Of a DNA stretch of 64,000 nucleotides, positions 51,991 to 61,235 are shown one piece after another. The notes under the pieces are model-generated. The model was not told the DNA's origin. It saw only the letters and a program-made list of their open reading frames with translations, and did not search any database. The stretch comes from Rapana venosa (lineage: Eukaryota; Mollusca; Gastropoda; Neogastropoda; Muricidae): assembly GCA_028751875.1 (NCBI GenBank), contig CM054154.1, positions 53,514,594-53,578,593 on the forward strand, read 5' to 3'. The stretch's first letter is position 1; the number at the start of each line of letters is the position of its first letter. Position numbers and translations under genes: made by a program.

Positions 51991-53440
51991 GAATACCTCG
52001 AGGAATATCCCTGCTGTCCATCGCAGGCAAGGTCCTGGACAGAGTACTGCTGAACGGCTTATAGTCCACCTTGAGCAAGACCTTCCAGAGAGTCAATGTG
52101 GCTTCCGGAAAGATCGCGGGACTATCGACATGGTGTTTGCTGCCAGGCAGCTCCAAGAGAAGTGACCTCTACTCCACCTTTGTTGGTCTGACCAAGGCCT
52201 TCGATACTGTTAGTAGAGAGGGTCTATGGAGAATCATGGCGAAGTACGGCTGCCCAAGAAAATTCATCGCCATCGTACGTCAGTTTCATGATGGTATGCT
52301 GGCCAGAGTACAAGACAACGGAGAGGCATCTGAACCCTTCCCAGTCACCAACGAGGTGAAGCAGGGCTGTGTTCTTGCTCCCATCCTGTTCAGCCTCATG
52401 TTTTCGGCAATGCTGTCAGATGCGTTCAGAGATTCGGATGTTGGTGTCAGTATCAGGTACAGGTATGATGGGTCACTCTTCAATCTCAGGAGGCTTCAAG
52501 CAAAAACCAAGGTCTCAGCAGATATCATCAACGACTTCCTGTTTGCTGATGATTGCGCCCTCAATGCTGCTTCTGAAGCCGACATGCAAGACAGTGTTGA
52601 CAAGTTCTCTGATGCTTGCGACAACTTTGGGTTGACAATCAGTACCAAGAAGCCAGCCCCAGGGAAGCCCTAGGATGAACCAAACATCTCCGTAAATGGA
52701 CATAGACTCAAGGCAGTGGACAAATTTACTTATCTTGGCAGTACCCTCTCCCGCACAGTAGCCATTGATGATGTCAACACCAGACTCGCCAAAGCAAGCG
52801 CTGCCTTTGGCAGACTCCGAAAGAATGTGTGGGACAGGAGAGGCATCTCAACAGAAACCAAGATCAAGGTCTACAAAGCGGTAGTGCTCACCACCCTGCT
52901 CTATGGCTCAAAGTCATGGACAGTCTACCAACGCCATGCTAAAAAGCTGAACCACTTCCACACCACCTGTTTGAGAAAACTGTTTGGCATCAAGTGGCAG
53001 GACAAGATCCCAGACACTGAGGTGCTCACTAGAGCAAACCTTCCCAGCATCCACACCATCCTGATGCAGACCCAGATTCACTGGGCAGGCCATGTAGTTC
53101 GCATGCCAGACCATCGGCTCCCCAAGAAACTTCTGTTTGGCGAACTTCAGCATGGAAAGCGCTCCCAGGGAGGCAAGAAGAAACGCTTCTTCAACATTGA
53201 GATAAACTCAGGGAGCAGGCAGCAATGGAAAGGCCACAGTGGCGACAGCTGTACGCAGTGGCGCCAAGGCCCACGAAGCAAACAGAATTGCAACGCAGGC
53301 AAGACAGGAAGATAGAGCCTCTAAGTCTCCAAAAGCAGCCACTATACCCTGCCCATACTGCTCAAGAACTTTTCAAGCGTGGATTGGCCAAATAAGTCAT
53401 CTTCGCACCCACATGGTCATCATCGATCCCGATGGACGAA
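51991..53440 (+). pseudogene. Zinc-finger-tailed LINE RT and C-terminal region, copy 2
   Basis: RGISLLSIAGKV-like start, then the frame 52071-52673 with motif A as FVGLTKAFDTVS, motif B EVKQGCVLAPILFS and motif C FLFADDCALN. The next frame, 52716-53315, has FTYLGSTLSR, KASAAFGRLR, TLLYGSKSWTVYQRHAKKLN and WAGHVVRMPDHRLPKKLL (thumb and carboxy-terminal region). The frame 53239-53499 ends with a C2H2 zinc finger CPYCSRTF...ISHLRTH, typical of this LINE family. The catalytic Asp of motif A is Gly, and a deletion with frameshift precedes it; both lesions are in copy 1 too. A deletion and a stop follow TKKPAPGKP. It cannot encode an active enzyme. Confidence 0.9.
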
Positions 53441-53499
53441 AAAGAAGAAGTGTGTGTGTGTGTGTGCTATTGATATCGTTTTATTGTATTCATGAATGA

Positions 53500-53612
53500 T
53501 TGCATAAGAAGTGTAAATGATTTGAATGTAAGCGCTTTGATTTGTTCCGTTGCAAGATTCAGTGCTATATAAATTTCATACATTTATTATTATTATTATT
53601 ATTATAAATCAT
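53500..53612 (+). repeat. Retroposon tail module plus ATT tract
   Basis: AAATGATTTGAATGTAAGCG, then CTTTGATTTGTTCCGTTGCA, AGATTCAGTGCTATATAAAT and (ATT)n. It is separated from the zinc-finger LINE end by a GT tract. This is the cleanest copy of the module and shows that it lies at the 3' side of a LINE. Confidence 0.85.
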
Positions 53613-53629
53613 ACATTGTTGTTGTTATT

Positions 53630-53722
53630 ATTATTGTGTTGTATGCATTACCACATTACTATGACATAATCATATTGTGTTGGTATACATGTTCCACATT
53701 GCTAGTGCATGTATTGTATTGG
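53630..53722. repeat. Satellite remnant next to a splice acceptor
   Basis: Two to three monomers (GCATTACCACATTACTATGA, then GTTGGTATACATG, then CCACATTGCTAG) end at GTATTGTATTGGTGTGACAC, just before the AG of the RING exon acceptor. The intron end is therefore made of satellite or directly joined to it. Confidence 0.75.
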
Positions 53723-53732
53723 TGTGACACAG

Positions 53733-53821
53733 GTGAAGAGGAGGAGCAGTGACAGTAATGATGATCAGCCAGAAAAATGCACCATCTGTCTAAGTGAGTT
53801 TGAAGAAGGAGAGGACGTGAG
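53733..53821 (+). CDS. Internal exon of a RING-H2 E3 ubiquitin ligase (Arkadia/RNF111-RNF165 type)
   Basis: An 89-nt exon bounded by acceptor AG (53731-53732) and a strong donor GTGAGTAAG (53822). Read in phase 0 it encodes VKRRSSDSNDDQPEK followed by CTICLSEFEEGEDV and a split Arg codon. CxxC is the first metal-binding pair of a RING-H2 domain, and the CTICLS...EEGEDVR context is characteristic of the Arkadia/RNF111 and RNF165 family, nuclear E3 ligases that promote TGF-beta/BMP signalling by ubiquitinating repressors. The rest of the RING (Cys/His pairs 2-4) must lie on the next exon, which I did not find up to 64000. This is the only convincing host coding sequence in the window. The upstream exon is not visible either. 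Family assignment is strong for RING-H2, moderate for the subfamily. Confidence 0.8.
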
Positions 53822-54457
53822 GTGAGTAAGCTTTTCTTGTGTGTGTTATTATAATGTCATTGAGTGGTCACCCTCTAGGAAGAATATATTTACACAGTCG
53901 TTTATGTCAATGTTTCGTCTTCCACTATGAAGCATATTTAAATACAACAAAGGGAGACTTTCGTCGTAAGATGAAGCTGGTTGTAAATTCTCGCAAATTT
54001 ATTATAGACCGGAACGGAGTGCACATGAGAACCATGCTTAGCCTACTGCCAGTATTTAGAGCCTCAAGAGAACACTGTGTCATGCTATAACAGGATCATC
54101 ATGTATTTTATAAACCTTGTTATGATTATTATTTTCATTGGGTGGGTGTCCTACTGTTGCACAATGTGCAAAACACTTTTGGCATTTCTTTTTGAAAAAT
54201 TCCACTGAGTGGTATTAGTTTCGTTTGCATGGTATGCATGCAAAACATTGCACAGGAGGGCATGAGCATTTAGTTTCGGTCTACAATAAGTTCCCAATAA
54301 TTTACAACCAGCTTTACCTGACAATGTGAGTCTTGCTTTATTGTATTTAATTCTTGCTTATTTCCTGTATACCTCCACTACAGGCATATGAGATTTGAGA
54401 GCCACAGTGTTCTCAGACAAACACATCCATCACATGAAAAAAGAAACATGTCCTACC
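53822..54457. other. Probable intron sequence after the RING exon
   Basis: AT-rich unique-looking sequence starting with the donor GTGAGTAAG. An open frame at 53839-54090 has no recognisable domain. The right part may hold the terminal repeat of the minus-strand DIRS-like element, but I could not identify matching ends. Confidence 0.5.
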
Positions 54458-54898
54458 TTACTTCTGTGTTAGGAAACGCTCCATGATGGACTGGCCCATG
54501 GTCAGTGGTGGTCCCACATTCTTATTATAAAATTTTGCAAATGTGGAAACAATCGTCCATCCAGCTGCTTTCATTATGATGTGTATTGGAGCGTCTGCAA
54601 GTTTTGCTGCTGAAGTACTGGCTGACCTGGTACTGTGCGCTGTGAAGCGTGTAATGTCTATGCCTGCCCTCTCCAGCGTCCATTTCAGCCAGCGAGAGAT
54701 GGTATTGCTAGTAGCTCCTCTGTGAGGTGCTTGGAGAGTGATAAACAAATGTCCGGTGGAAATCTGAGCCCTCAGTTCTTTGCTCCATCAAAGATATTCT
54801 TTCAAAATACTAGTGTGAACTATACACAGAGCTTCTTTTCCACAAAAGCCTTGAGTTCAATCGGTGATTGATGGGCTCCTCTTCTTGATTGTTTTAAT
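54458..54898 (-). pseudogene. Tyrosine recombinase, C-terminal catalytic part (DIRS-like)
   Basis: The frame 54748-54458 starts FITLQAPHRGATSNTISRWL and has the catalytic HxxR as TAHSTRSAS (His38, Arg41 of this frame), a Trp at the second His/Trp position (AAGW, residue 64) and the nucleophile Tyr in FAKFYNK (Tyr74). Upstream, 54898-54750 encodes LLKQSRRGAHQSP and EKKLCV in a frame interrupted by stops. The recombinase would insert circular cDNA by site-specific recombination. The catalytic residues here are intact, but the gene is split from its N-terminal half by the 877-bp insertion. Confidence 0.85.
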
Positions 54899-54915
54899 AA
54901 ACTATTTACATAAAA

Positions 54916-55792
54916 CCAGCCGCCATGGCGCAGTGGTTAGCGCCTTGGTTACGGACTGGAAGGTCGCGGGTTCGATTCCCATAAGAGTCATAAGGATTTT
55001 TCGGACTTCGGCTGGCTCCTACCTACCCAGAGTGAGTGTGCTGTGGGCTCAGTGGGAAGACTGGGACCACACAGTCAAGCTTCGTCCACTTAACAATGCG
55101 AGTTTGAGAGTGTTGCTCAAATTACCTGACCAACACTGCAGGTGTCTGTATCTCTCGGGCCCGGTTGACGCCCGGATATATTATGATAGTAAGCGTAGAG
55201 TACAACCCTGTCAAGTAGTCTTAAAGCATATGCACTTCCACAGCAGCATCATTCATCATTCTCATTGTCATTGATCATAATGCAATAAAAAAGATATATT
55301 GCCTCTGATTCCGTGGTCCCGGTTGCTCTGGCCTCATGGTGACCTCATATTCGGTTTGACCGTACACTTCTGTGCCTGTGGTGAGTTTGTGTCAGGGCCT
55401 GTGGGGCTGGAGGTTCGCGGGGAGCGGTCGTTGGAGGGACGTTGTGGTGGTTGCCACCTCGGGTGGGCAACTCACTCAGGTCTGGCTCCGCCGAGGGAAA
55501 TAACTGGTGTTAGTGGGGGGGCCTTACTTAGTAGGTGGTGTCCTGCGTATGTTACTCAGAACAGGCGTCGTGAACACCACCAAAATGCCCCAAGCAAGCA
55601 CTGCGGGCCCCTTGCTGGTTTTGGCCCCACGCTGCTGATATTATGGGTTCCCTGTGGACTTCCGGCCCTGAGGATGAGACATAACAAATCTGGGTATGGC
55701 TGTGGCGGGGAGATTGGAATGAACGACGTGGGAACAGCAGGAATTGGGACGTCACAGAAGATGAGGCAGCAAAAACAAAACAAAACAAAACA
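54916..55792 (+). mobile_element. 877-bp tRNA-headed retroposon with 17-bp target-site duplication
   Basis: Starts with a tRNA-like head: A box TGGCGCAGTGG (54926-54936) and perfect B box GGTTCGATTCC (54969-54979). It ends in an (AAAAC)n tail. It is flanked by the direct repeat AAACTATTTACATAAAA at 54899-54915 and 55793-55809. These are the marks of LINE-mediated insertion of a polymerase III transcript. At 877 bp it is long for a SINE. An internal AATAAAAAAG at about 55283-55292 may mark the end of one unit and the start of a second piece (55293-55792) of unknown origin. The 187-codon open frame at 55299-55862 runs out of the element and has no recognised domain. Confidence 0.85.
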
Positions 55793-55809
55793 AAACTATT
55801 TACATAAAA

Positions 55810-56290
55810 TACACATTTTCCCCTCGTTAGTAGCATATTATCGATGTCAAGTGCAGCAATAGTTTGACACCTCTGACCCGACAGAAGCGCAATTAACATC
55901 ACAAGTTTCATTGTCAGTTCTTTGAACGTTAGTTTATCCACTGGAACCCACGTTTCTAGCATTTTAAGCACATATTTACACCCTAGCTTATCGCTATTTA
56001 AATATCCTCTTTCACAGAGATGCCAAAATTTTACAGCTTTTTGGCTAAGCGTGAAACTGAACCACTTGTTGCTCACACGCGTACCTCTCCCACTTTTGTA
56101 TGTACACATCATACATCTGTTTTGTTGTTGGTCGCCATGAGGACATGAGAATACTGGTAGTGTCCTCAGAAAAACCTTGTGTTCTGAATCTATCCCTGAC
56201 ACTTTGCAGACTAACAGAGTCAAGCTTTTCCTTAGTGGGTGTTTCATCTCCTTTTGACTTGGTTGTGTCAGTGAGTGTTCCTGCTGACAA
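55810..56290 (-). pseudogene. Tyrosine recombinase, N-terminal part (DIRS-like)
   Basis: The frame begins MSAGTLTDTTKSKGDETPTK (56290) and includes the DNA-binding core SILMSSWRPTTKQMYDVYIQ. After a frameshift near 56050-56100 it continues SNKWFSFTLSQKAVKFWHL, then LVMLIALLSGQRCQTIAALD. The Arg of SGQR (codon complement at 55870-55872) is the first catalytic Arg. The frame reaches FYVN at the insertion point of the tRNA-headed retroposon and resumes beyond it at 54898. Confidence 0.85.
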
Positions 56291-56320
56291 GGGGACGGGC
56301 CTGGCTGTGAGGATTTTCTT

Positions 56321-57706
56321 TTAGCTGGCCAAAAAGCGGTTTTTCCAGGCGGGTGCTACTATAACCCCTCTTGCTTTGTCTTTCTTTAACTTTGCCAGGA
56401 CACGGGATAGAATGCTGAAAGGGGGAAAACAATAGACAGTTTCATTACCCCAATACATGCTAAATGCGTCAATAGCACATGCTCCTGCGTCAGGCAAGAA
56501 AGACACATATCTGGAAAGCTGAAAATTTAATCTAGAAGCAAACAAGTCAATGTCAGGTTTTATATCTAGAATATTCAGAGCCTCAGAGAGAAGCAGTGAA
56601 TCAAGTTTTCATTCTGTGTCAATGTGGCCCTGTCTAGACAGCCTGTCAGCTTCAATGTTATCAACTCCAGGGATGTGGGCAGCACTGAGCCATATGTTCC
56701 TGCTTTCACACCAATGCCAGATTTGCTGAGACACGTCATTCAGCTGTTTTGATCTGTTAGAACCCATGTTGTTAATGCAACCAACTGTGCTTGTGTTGTC
56801 AGACATGATTTTTATGTGAACATTCAGTTGGTCATGCAACAAAGATTTGAGACAGACAAAAAAGACAGCTAATAGCTCCAATGAGTTTGTATGTCCTTCT
56901 TTGTCTTTCTCACTCCACCAGCCTTGTGTTTGGGCTTTGGTCTCAACAATCCAAGCACCCCATCCTGTACCTGAGCTGTCTGTCTTCATAGTAATAGTGG
57001 GATCTGATCTCTGAATAGGAGCCTTTTGTTTATCTATGTTATTGATCCACCATTCTAGCTCTGCTTTTCCTTCAGCTGATAACACTGCAGACTTATCCCA
57101 GTTTCCCTGACTTATTTTAAGTGCAAAACATTTGTCTTGTTCAAGTGCTCTGTAGTACAAAGAGCCCATTGGCACAGCAAGAAAACAAGAAACCATTAGT
57201 CCAATACAAGATGTCAGAGATCTTATGGTAACAATTTTCTGACTACATAATTCTTTGCATGCACACAACAGTTTCTGTTTCCGTTCATCTGTCAGCATGA
57301 CAGACATGTCTATGGAGTTTATTTTGAAACCTAGGTATGTGATTTCTTGCACAGGTATGAACTGAGATTTCTTTTCATGTACATAGAATCCTAGATAGTC
57401 TAATAATTTTATCATGTCTGTCACACACTGTACAACTTCTGTTTCAGTATCTCCAACAATTAAACTATCATCAATGAATGCAAGCATGCTAGGACAGGTT
57501 TCATAAGTTTTGTGGATTTTCTGGGAATCGGACTGAGTCTCATGGCAGCTGCCTGAAAACAGTACAGTTTTCCTCTCCATCTGAATTTCAGGTATTTCTG
57601 AAAAGTCTCCTCTACTGCTATGACATAATAGGCATCTCTCAGATCAATTGATGCAAAATAACAATTTTGCGTCACTAGATCCAAAGCTGTAAGCTTTGTT
57701 TCCATC
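56321..57706 (-). pseudogene. DIRS-like RT (palm) and RNase H
   Basis: The frame 57705-57460 has MEDK-like start METKLTALDLV and the palm motif A SIDLRDAYYVIAV. After a small deletion and frameshift the frame 57580-56609 (323 codons) carries the RT catalytic motif as FIDD (residues 35-38), KKSQF and ITYLGFKI, then RNase H with Asp201 (TDSSGTGWGAW), Glu235 (NSLELLA), Asp261 (SDNTSTVGC) and Asp312 (EADRLSR), the complete catalytic set. A TGA stop follows HIDTE; the connector resumes in frame as DLFASRLNFQLSRYV and ends PAWKNRFLAS. RT and RNase H act on element RNA to make cDNA. Confidence 0.9.
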
Positions 57707-57710
57707 TTAA

Positions 57711-59207
57711 CCCTTTACCATTCGCATATCTCACAGAGAAACTCTCTGTAGTATTCGAAAATTCATGCAGTTTCTTTAAGAAAATAAGGTACCTCAAGTA
57801 CACAGAGTGCTGTACAGTTACTATTGTTCACAGAGGAGTCATATTTGGTCAAAGTATTCATATGATGTCATACTTTGTTCTGCACCCCAAGATGTGTGTC
57901 CTACCTACATGTGTCATGCTGCTGTCCCCTCTTTGTCACCAAATACAGGTAACATTGTAGTGACATCCTGCTGTTAGTCTACAACTACCCCTCCTAACAT
58001 GCGTAATAAACGTATGTGAGTTAAAAAAATAATAAGTGTGGTCCTGCCTGAATGTGTCCTCCATCGCATCCATCATATCCATCGTCATGGTAATCCAATT
58101 GAACATTCACACTTGTCACAAAATTACTGTCACCCAGTCTACATTTTCTGAGTGGAAAGTATTCAAAAATATTGAAAACAACGTTGACTAATGCGCATAT
58201 ATACGTTATTTACAAATATATGCTCACGCCTACTATTTACAAAAACACTAATGTGTCCTTCACCAATAGCCAGTTACATGGCTGTCACAGTGCAGGTGTC
58301 ACAGCCCAGTGTCACGTCCAGGTGTGTTTGCGTGTTTCTCAGGTGAAAATACTAATTAATTTTGAGAAATTTGGTTTTCGTCATAATATTACTGATCCAT
58401 GACTCAGAAAATCTCAAATCAGTCGACCAGTAGAGATGAAGCCTTGGCAAATGCTTGATCCCCATCATGATCAAAACTGACAGGTAAGCCCTAATTTCAT
58501 CAGGTGTTGTTTCTGTCCATAATGGATCTATGACTAAGCCTTTCACAGCGATCTTTTGCCTGGCATAATTGTTAGTTTCATGCACTGCAGTTTGTAAAAA
58601 TGTTGGGGCACAAACAAAACAAAGTAATCTTAGGGCTTGGCATTTAGTGGGAGAGTTTGTGCCGGCCCAGTTGGCAGCGTGAAGTCTTGCACTGTGCAAG
58701 GCACTTGTGCACCGCGCCATGTTGTCTGCTATGAAGCCAACCGAATGTTATCCTCTGCATCACTTTCCGACTCACTACCTTCTCCTATTTCATCTCTTTC
58801 TTCTACATCTACTTCAACATCGGATTCAACATTTTATTCTCTTTCGAACTGTTCCACTTCAGCCAAAATAGCTTCAATTTCCACATCAGTATATTCCTCC
58901 CAAATCGTACCCTCGATCTTTGCTGCCATTTTTAGCTACAAGAAAGCGTGGGAAAAACAAAGCCAGTGAGTGGTCAATAATATTTCTTGTGAAGGCTGTG
59001 TAGCACTGAATTTGGTACCCATTCCTTTCTTAGTTTATGCTGACCTCAGTGGAATGTTCATTCATAGTGTGCGTGTACTAGGTAGAGCTTAGTGCGTGAT
59101 GGAAATTCCCCACTAGGCTGAAATGACGTCCGGCGGGCTGCGGCGGGTATAAATAGATGCGGGCGAGCGGGCAGCGGTGGGCTACGGGGGGTAAAAATGG
59201 GAAAGGA
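57711..59207 (-). mobile_element. piggyBac-like DNA transposon, 1497 bp, internally deleted
   Basis: Flanked by TTAA at 57707-57710 and 59208-59211, the target site of piggyBac elements. The ends are short imperfect inverted repeats: CCCTTTACCATT on the left and, as reverse complement, TCCTTTCCCATT on the right (10 of 12 match). If the element and one TTAA are left out, the flanking RT frame reads on without a shift (NF then KMETK), so the insertion was precise. Inside is only the first part of a transposase. The size is below that of autonomous elements, so this is a nonautonomous derivative. Confidence 0.9.
58352..58929 (-). pseudogene. piggyBac transposase, N-terminal fragment
   Basis: The minus-strand frame from 58929 starts MAAKIEGTIWEEYTDVEIEA, an acidic N-terminal region, and is stopped by TAA after EQFERE. 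The acidic stretch continues (ESDVEVDVEERDEIGEG) to another stop near 58735. The frame 58720-58352 then has VHETNNYARQKI, TPDEIRAYLSVLIMMGIKHL, LYWSTDLRFSESWI and MTKTKFLKI, the conserved start of the piggyBac transposase domain. It ends before the catalytic Asp residues and the C-terminal cysteine-rich domain, so no transposase activity is possible. Confidence 0.85.
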
Positions 59208-59211
59208 TTAA

Positions 59212-59586
59212 AATTCTTATATACCACCTTTTTGTTTAGAACTTTCAGATTCAAAATCATTCTAAATGATCGTCTTTTTTCTCCCTAACAAAGATAGGTG
59301 AGACAATTTGTCCTGATTCCAGTAAGGATTCTTTAATCACACCCTTATACAACAGGTTTTCTATTTCCGAGTCAATAGCATAATTTTCATGCTTGTTAAA
59401 TGGCCTTTGCGAACTTTGCTTTATATCTTCTGGGCAATCATCAAAAGTGGTTTTAATTCCTTCAACTGTTTCAAGTACATCAGGGTCAGAAGTTAATACA
59501 TTCCAGCCAGACAGCTTTTCCTTAATGCTTCCTGCTGTAAATTTATCATGCTTGGCTTTAAGATAAGACACAACAGAAGAGGGCAA
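59212..59586 (-). pseudogene. DIRS-like RT, N-terminal part
   Basis: The frame 59586-59257 includes SEIENLLYKGVIKESLLESG then QIVSPIFVREKKDD, the typical entry into a DIRS/gypsy-like RT finger domain. It continues after a one-base shift as RMILNLKVLNKKVVYKNF up to the TTAA where the piggyBac-like element sits. The rest of the RT is on the other side, from 57706. Confidence 0.85.
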
Positions 59587-59589
59587 GCA

Positions 59590-60370
59590 AAGTTCACAGT
59601 ACCCTAACCTTTTTCCAGAAGGGAGGGGCGTTCATTCAGGATCGAGTTACTCCGGTGGCTGTTTTTTCGACCTTCTTGCCAAAACATCTTGTTGTCTGCC
59701 CCTGCCTCCATGCTCCGGCCTAAAAAAAGAGCTGGTTGTTTGTTGGTGATGCCATGTGGTTTCTTTTGCTCTGCCACGCATGCTCCCTGACCGAGGTTTC
59801 TGGACGCCTTACTCTTTCAATGCTTTGTGAACCTCCGGCGCCGTTAACAGAGTTCTTGTAGTCCATGGCAACATGCGTGCACAATGCCAGAAGAGTTCAC
59901 GGGTAGGCAGGGTCGGTGCATTCTCTCCAGTTTCCTGGGGAAGTCATGGTTGGCGTGACCTGTGAGGGCTAGGCGTCTAAAGATGGGCTATGCATTCCGT
60001 CAGTACATCACCGCGTACTTAGCTGCCTCCTGCCCTGAGATGGTATCTCTTACCTTCCGAAAGTCGGCCATGCAGAGCGTTTATTCGCTATTGGCAGCTT
60101 TTGACAGGTTTTGTGTCTTGCCACCTGATATCTGTCTTTCGTGAAAGGGCTTGAGAACATAAAGAAAACTACCAGGTTGTTGGGGGAACACCCATTAAGA
60201 ACAGTTGTTTACGGGAACCGGTACTTCGTAAAATTTCCCTCATTTCCAGTCTGTAAGTTTAGATCCAATCTTACTCAGCAGCTTTGCCAATTTTAAGAAA
60301 CTGAGCCCTTCTTCCTCAGTCACAAAGATGATTCCCTTTTGGTGGACATGCTCATCTTAATTTTCAGCCT
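59590..60370 (-). pseudogene. DIRS-like gag region, degraded
   Basis: In broken minus-strand frames I read EEEGLSFLKLAKLLSKIG, ADFRKVRDTISGQEAAKYAV and FRRLALTGHANHDFPRKLER. The LTGHAN block resembles the alpha-helical gag-like protein of DIRS elements (GHAN motif). Multiple stops. The left neighbour is the RT start, as expected. The assignment rests on position and one motif. Confidence 0.5.
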
Positions 60371-61212
60371 CTGAAACTTCTGCCATTTGTTCTTTTTTTC
60401 CCCTCCTCTCCTTCTCATCAAAACACTGTCTTTTGACAGTATTTTGAATCACTGTCTGTCATGCTCCTTAATCCCTCGTGGTTGTTGGATTCTCGAGCTA
60501 AACTGCCTTAGATTTTGAATTCTTGCGTTTTCCTACCATCCATCTGACTTACTTTACTCTAAGGCAATTGTGTGTGTGCAGACAAGTTATCAGCTGAAAA
60601 TTTTGTCACAAGCTAGGCATGTCTTTGTACTTGCATTTTGGTCCAAGTTTATTTGTCCTGGTCACCCAAAAATCATGTCATTGTCACCTTATTTGTCACC
60701 AATCACCAGTAAAATATATGGTATATATATGAATAAAACAGCAAGTCCTGCATGGTATTTTGGACAATAGTTCAAGCAAGTTATTGCGAATAAGGAAGTG
60801 ATAACCCAGCTGTTGTGGTTTACCAATAGTTATGTGCTATATACTTCTCAAGATGTGTCCACAAACAATGTCCCCATAGCACCTGTTGTTTTATGGTAAG
60901 TCTCGCAGGAGACAGAAGTTTTTGTTAACTATTTTGTCTTTGAAAACTAGTCATATACAGATCGCATGTGACCTATATACTTCATTCATATCTGCTGGCT
61001 ACTCCACATGTTTTGTTAAGTGTACAGAAGAGTATTATTGTACATGACTGTCCACGTCACCATTGTCACAGCACAGGTGTGAAAATTCGAAACCAACACA
61101 GAACTTCTGTATACTTTACAAAATTTTAATGTTGTAGTCTCTAAAGTTATCGTAGCTGGTGGCACTGGGTCACATCACATCCACAAAAAGCACAAATATG
61201 ATGTGTGTGTGT

Positions 61213-61235
61213 GGGGGGGGGGGGGGGGGGGGGGG
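61213..61235. repeat. Poly-G tract following GT repeat
   Basis: 23 G directly after a (GT)n run; likely sequencing artefact or expanded homopolymer. Confidence 0.8.

Larger units (their letters stand above)
54458..60370 (-). mobile_element. DIRS-like tyrosine-recombinase retrotransposon, degraded, with two insertions
   Basis: Read on the minus strand the order is gag-like (about 60370-59590), RT (59586-59212 and 57706-57460), RNase H (57580-56560), a short connector (56545-56321) and tyrosine recombinase (56290-55810 and 54898-54458). This order, and a recombinase instead of an integrase or endonuclease, define DIRS/Ngaro-type elements. A piggyBac-like element (57711-59207) and a tRNA-headed retroposon (54916-55792) lie inside it. 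Removing both leaves about 3.5 kb. No methyltransferase-like domain is evident between RNase H and recombinase. The termini were not identified. Several frameshifts and stops make it inactive. Confidence 0.85.

Noticed and set aside
53839..54090. 83-codon open frame after the RING exon
   Set aside because: Starts within the probable intron just after the donor site, with no recognisable domain.
54926..54980. Possible functional tRNA gene (good A and B boxes)
   Set aside because: No cloverleaf with paired acceptor ends. It continues into an 877-bp retroposon with a poly-A-type tail and a target-site duplication.
55299..55862. 187-codon open frame as a host gene
   Set aside because: Crosses the right end of the retroposon and the target-site duplication into DIRS sequence; no domain.
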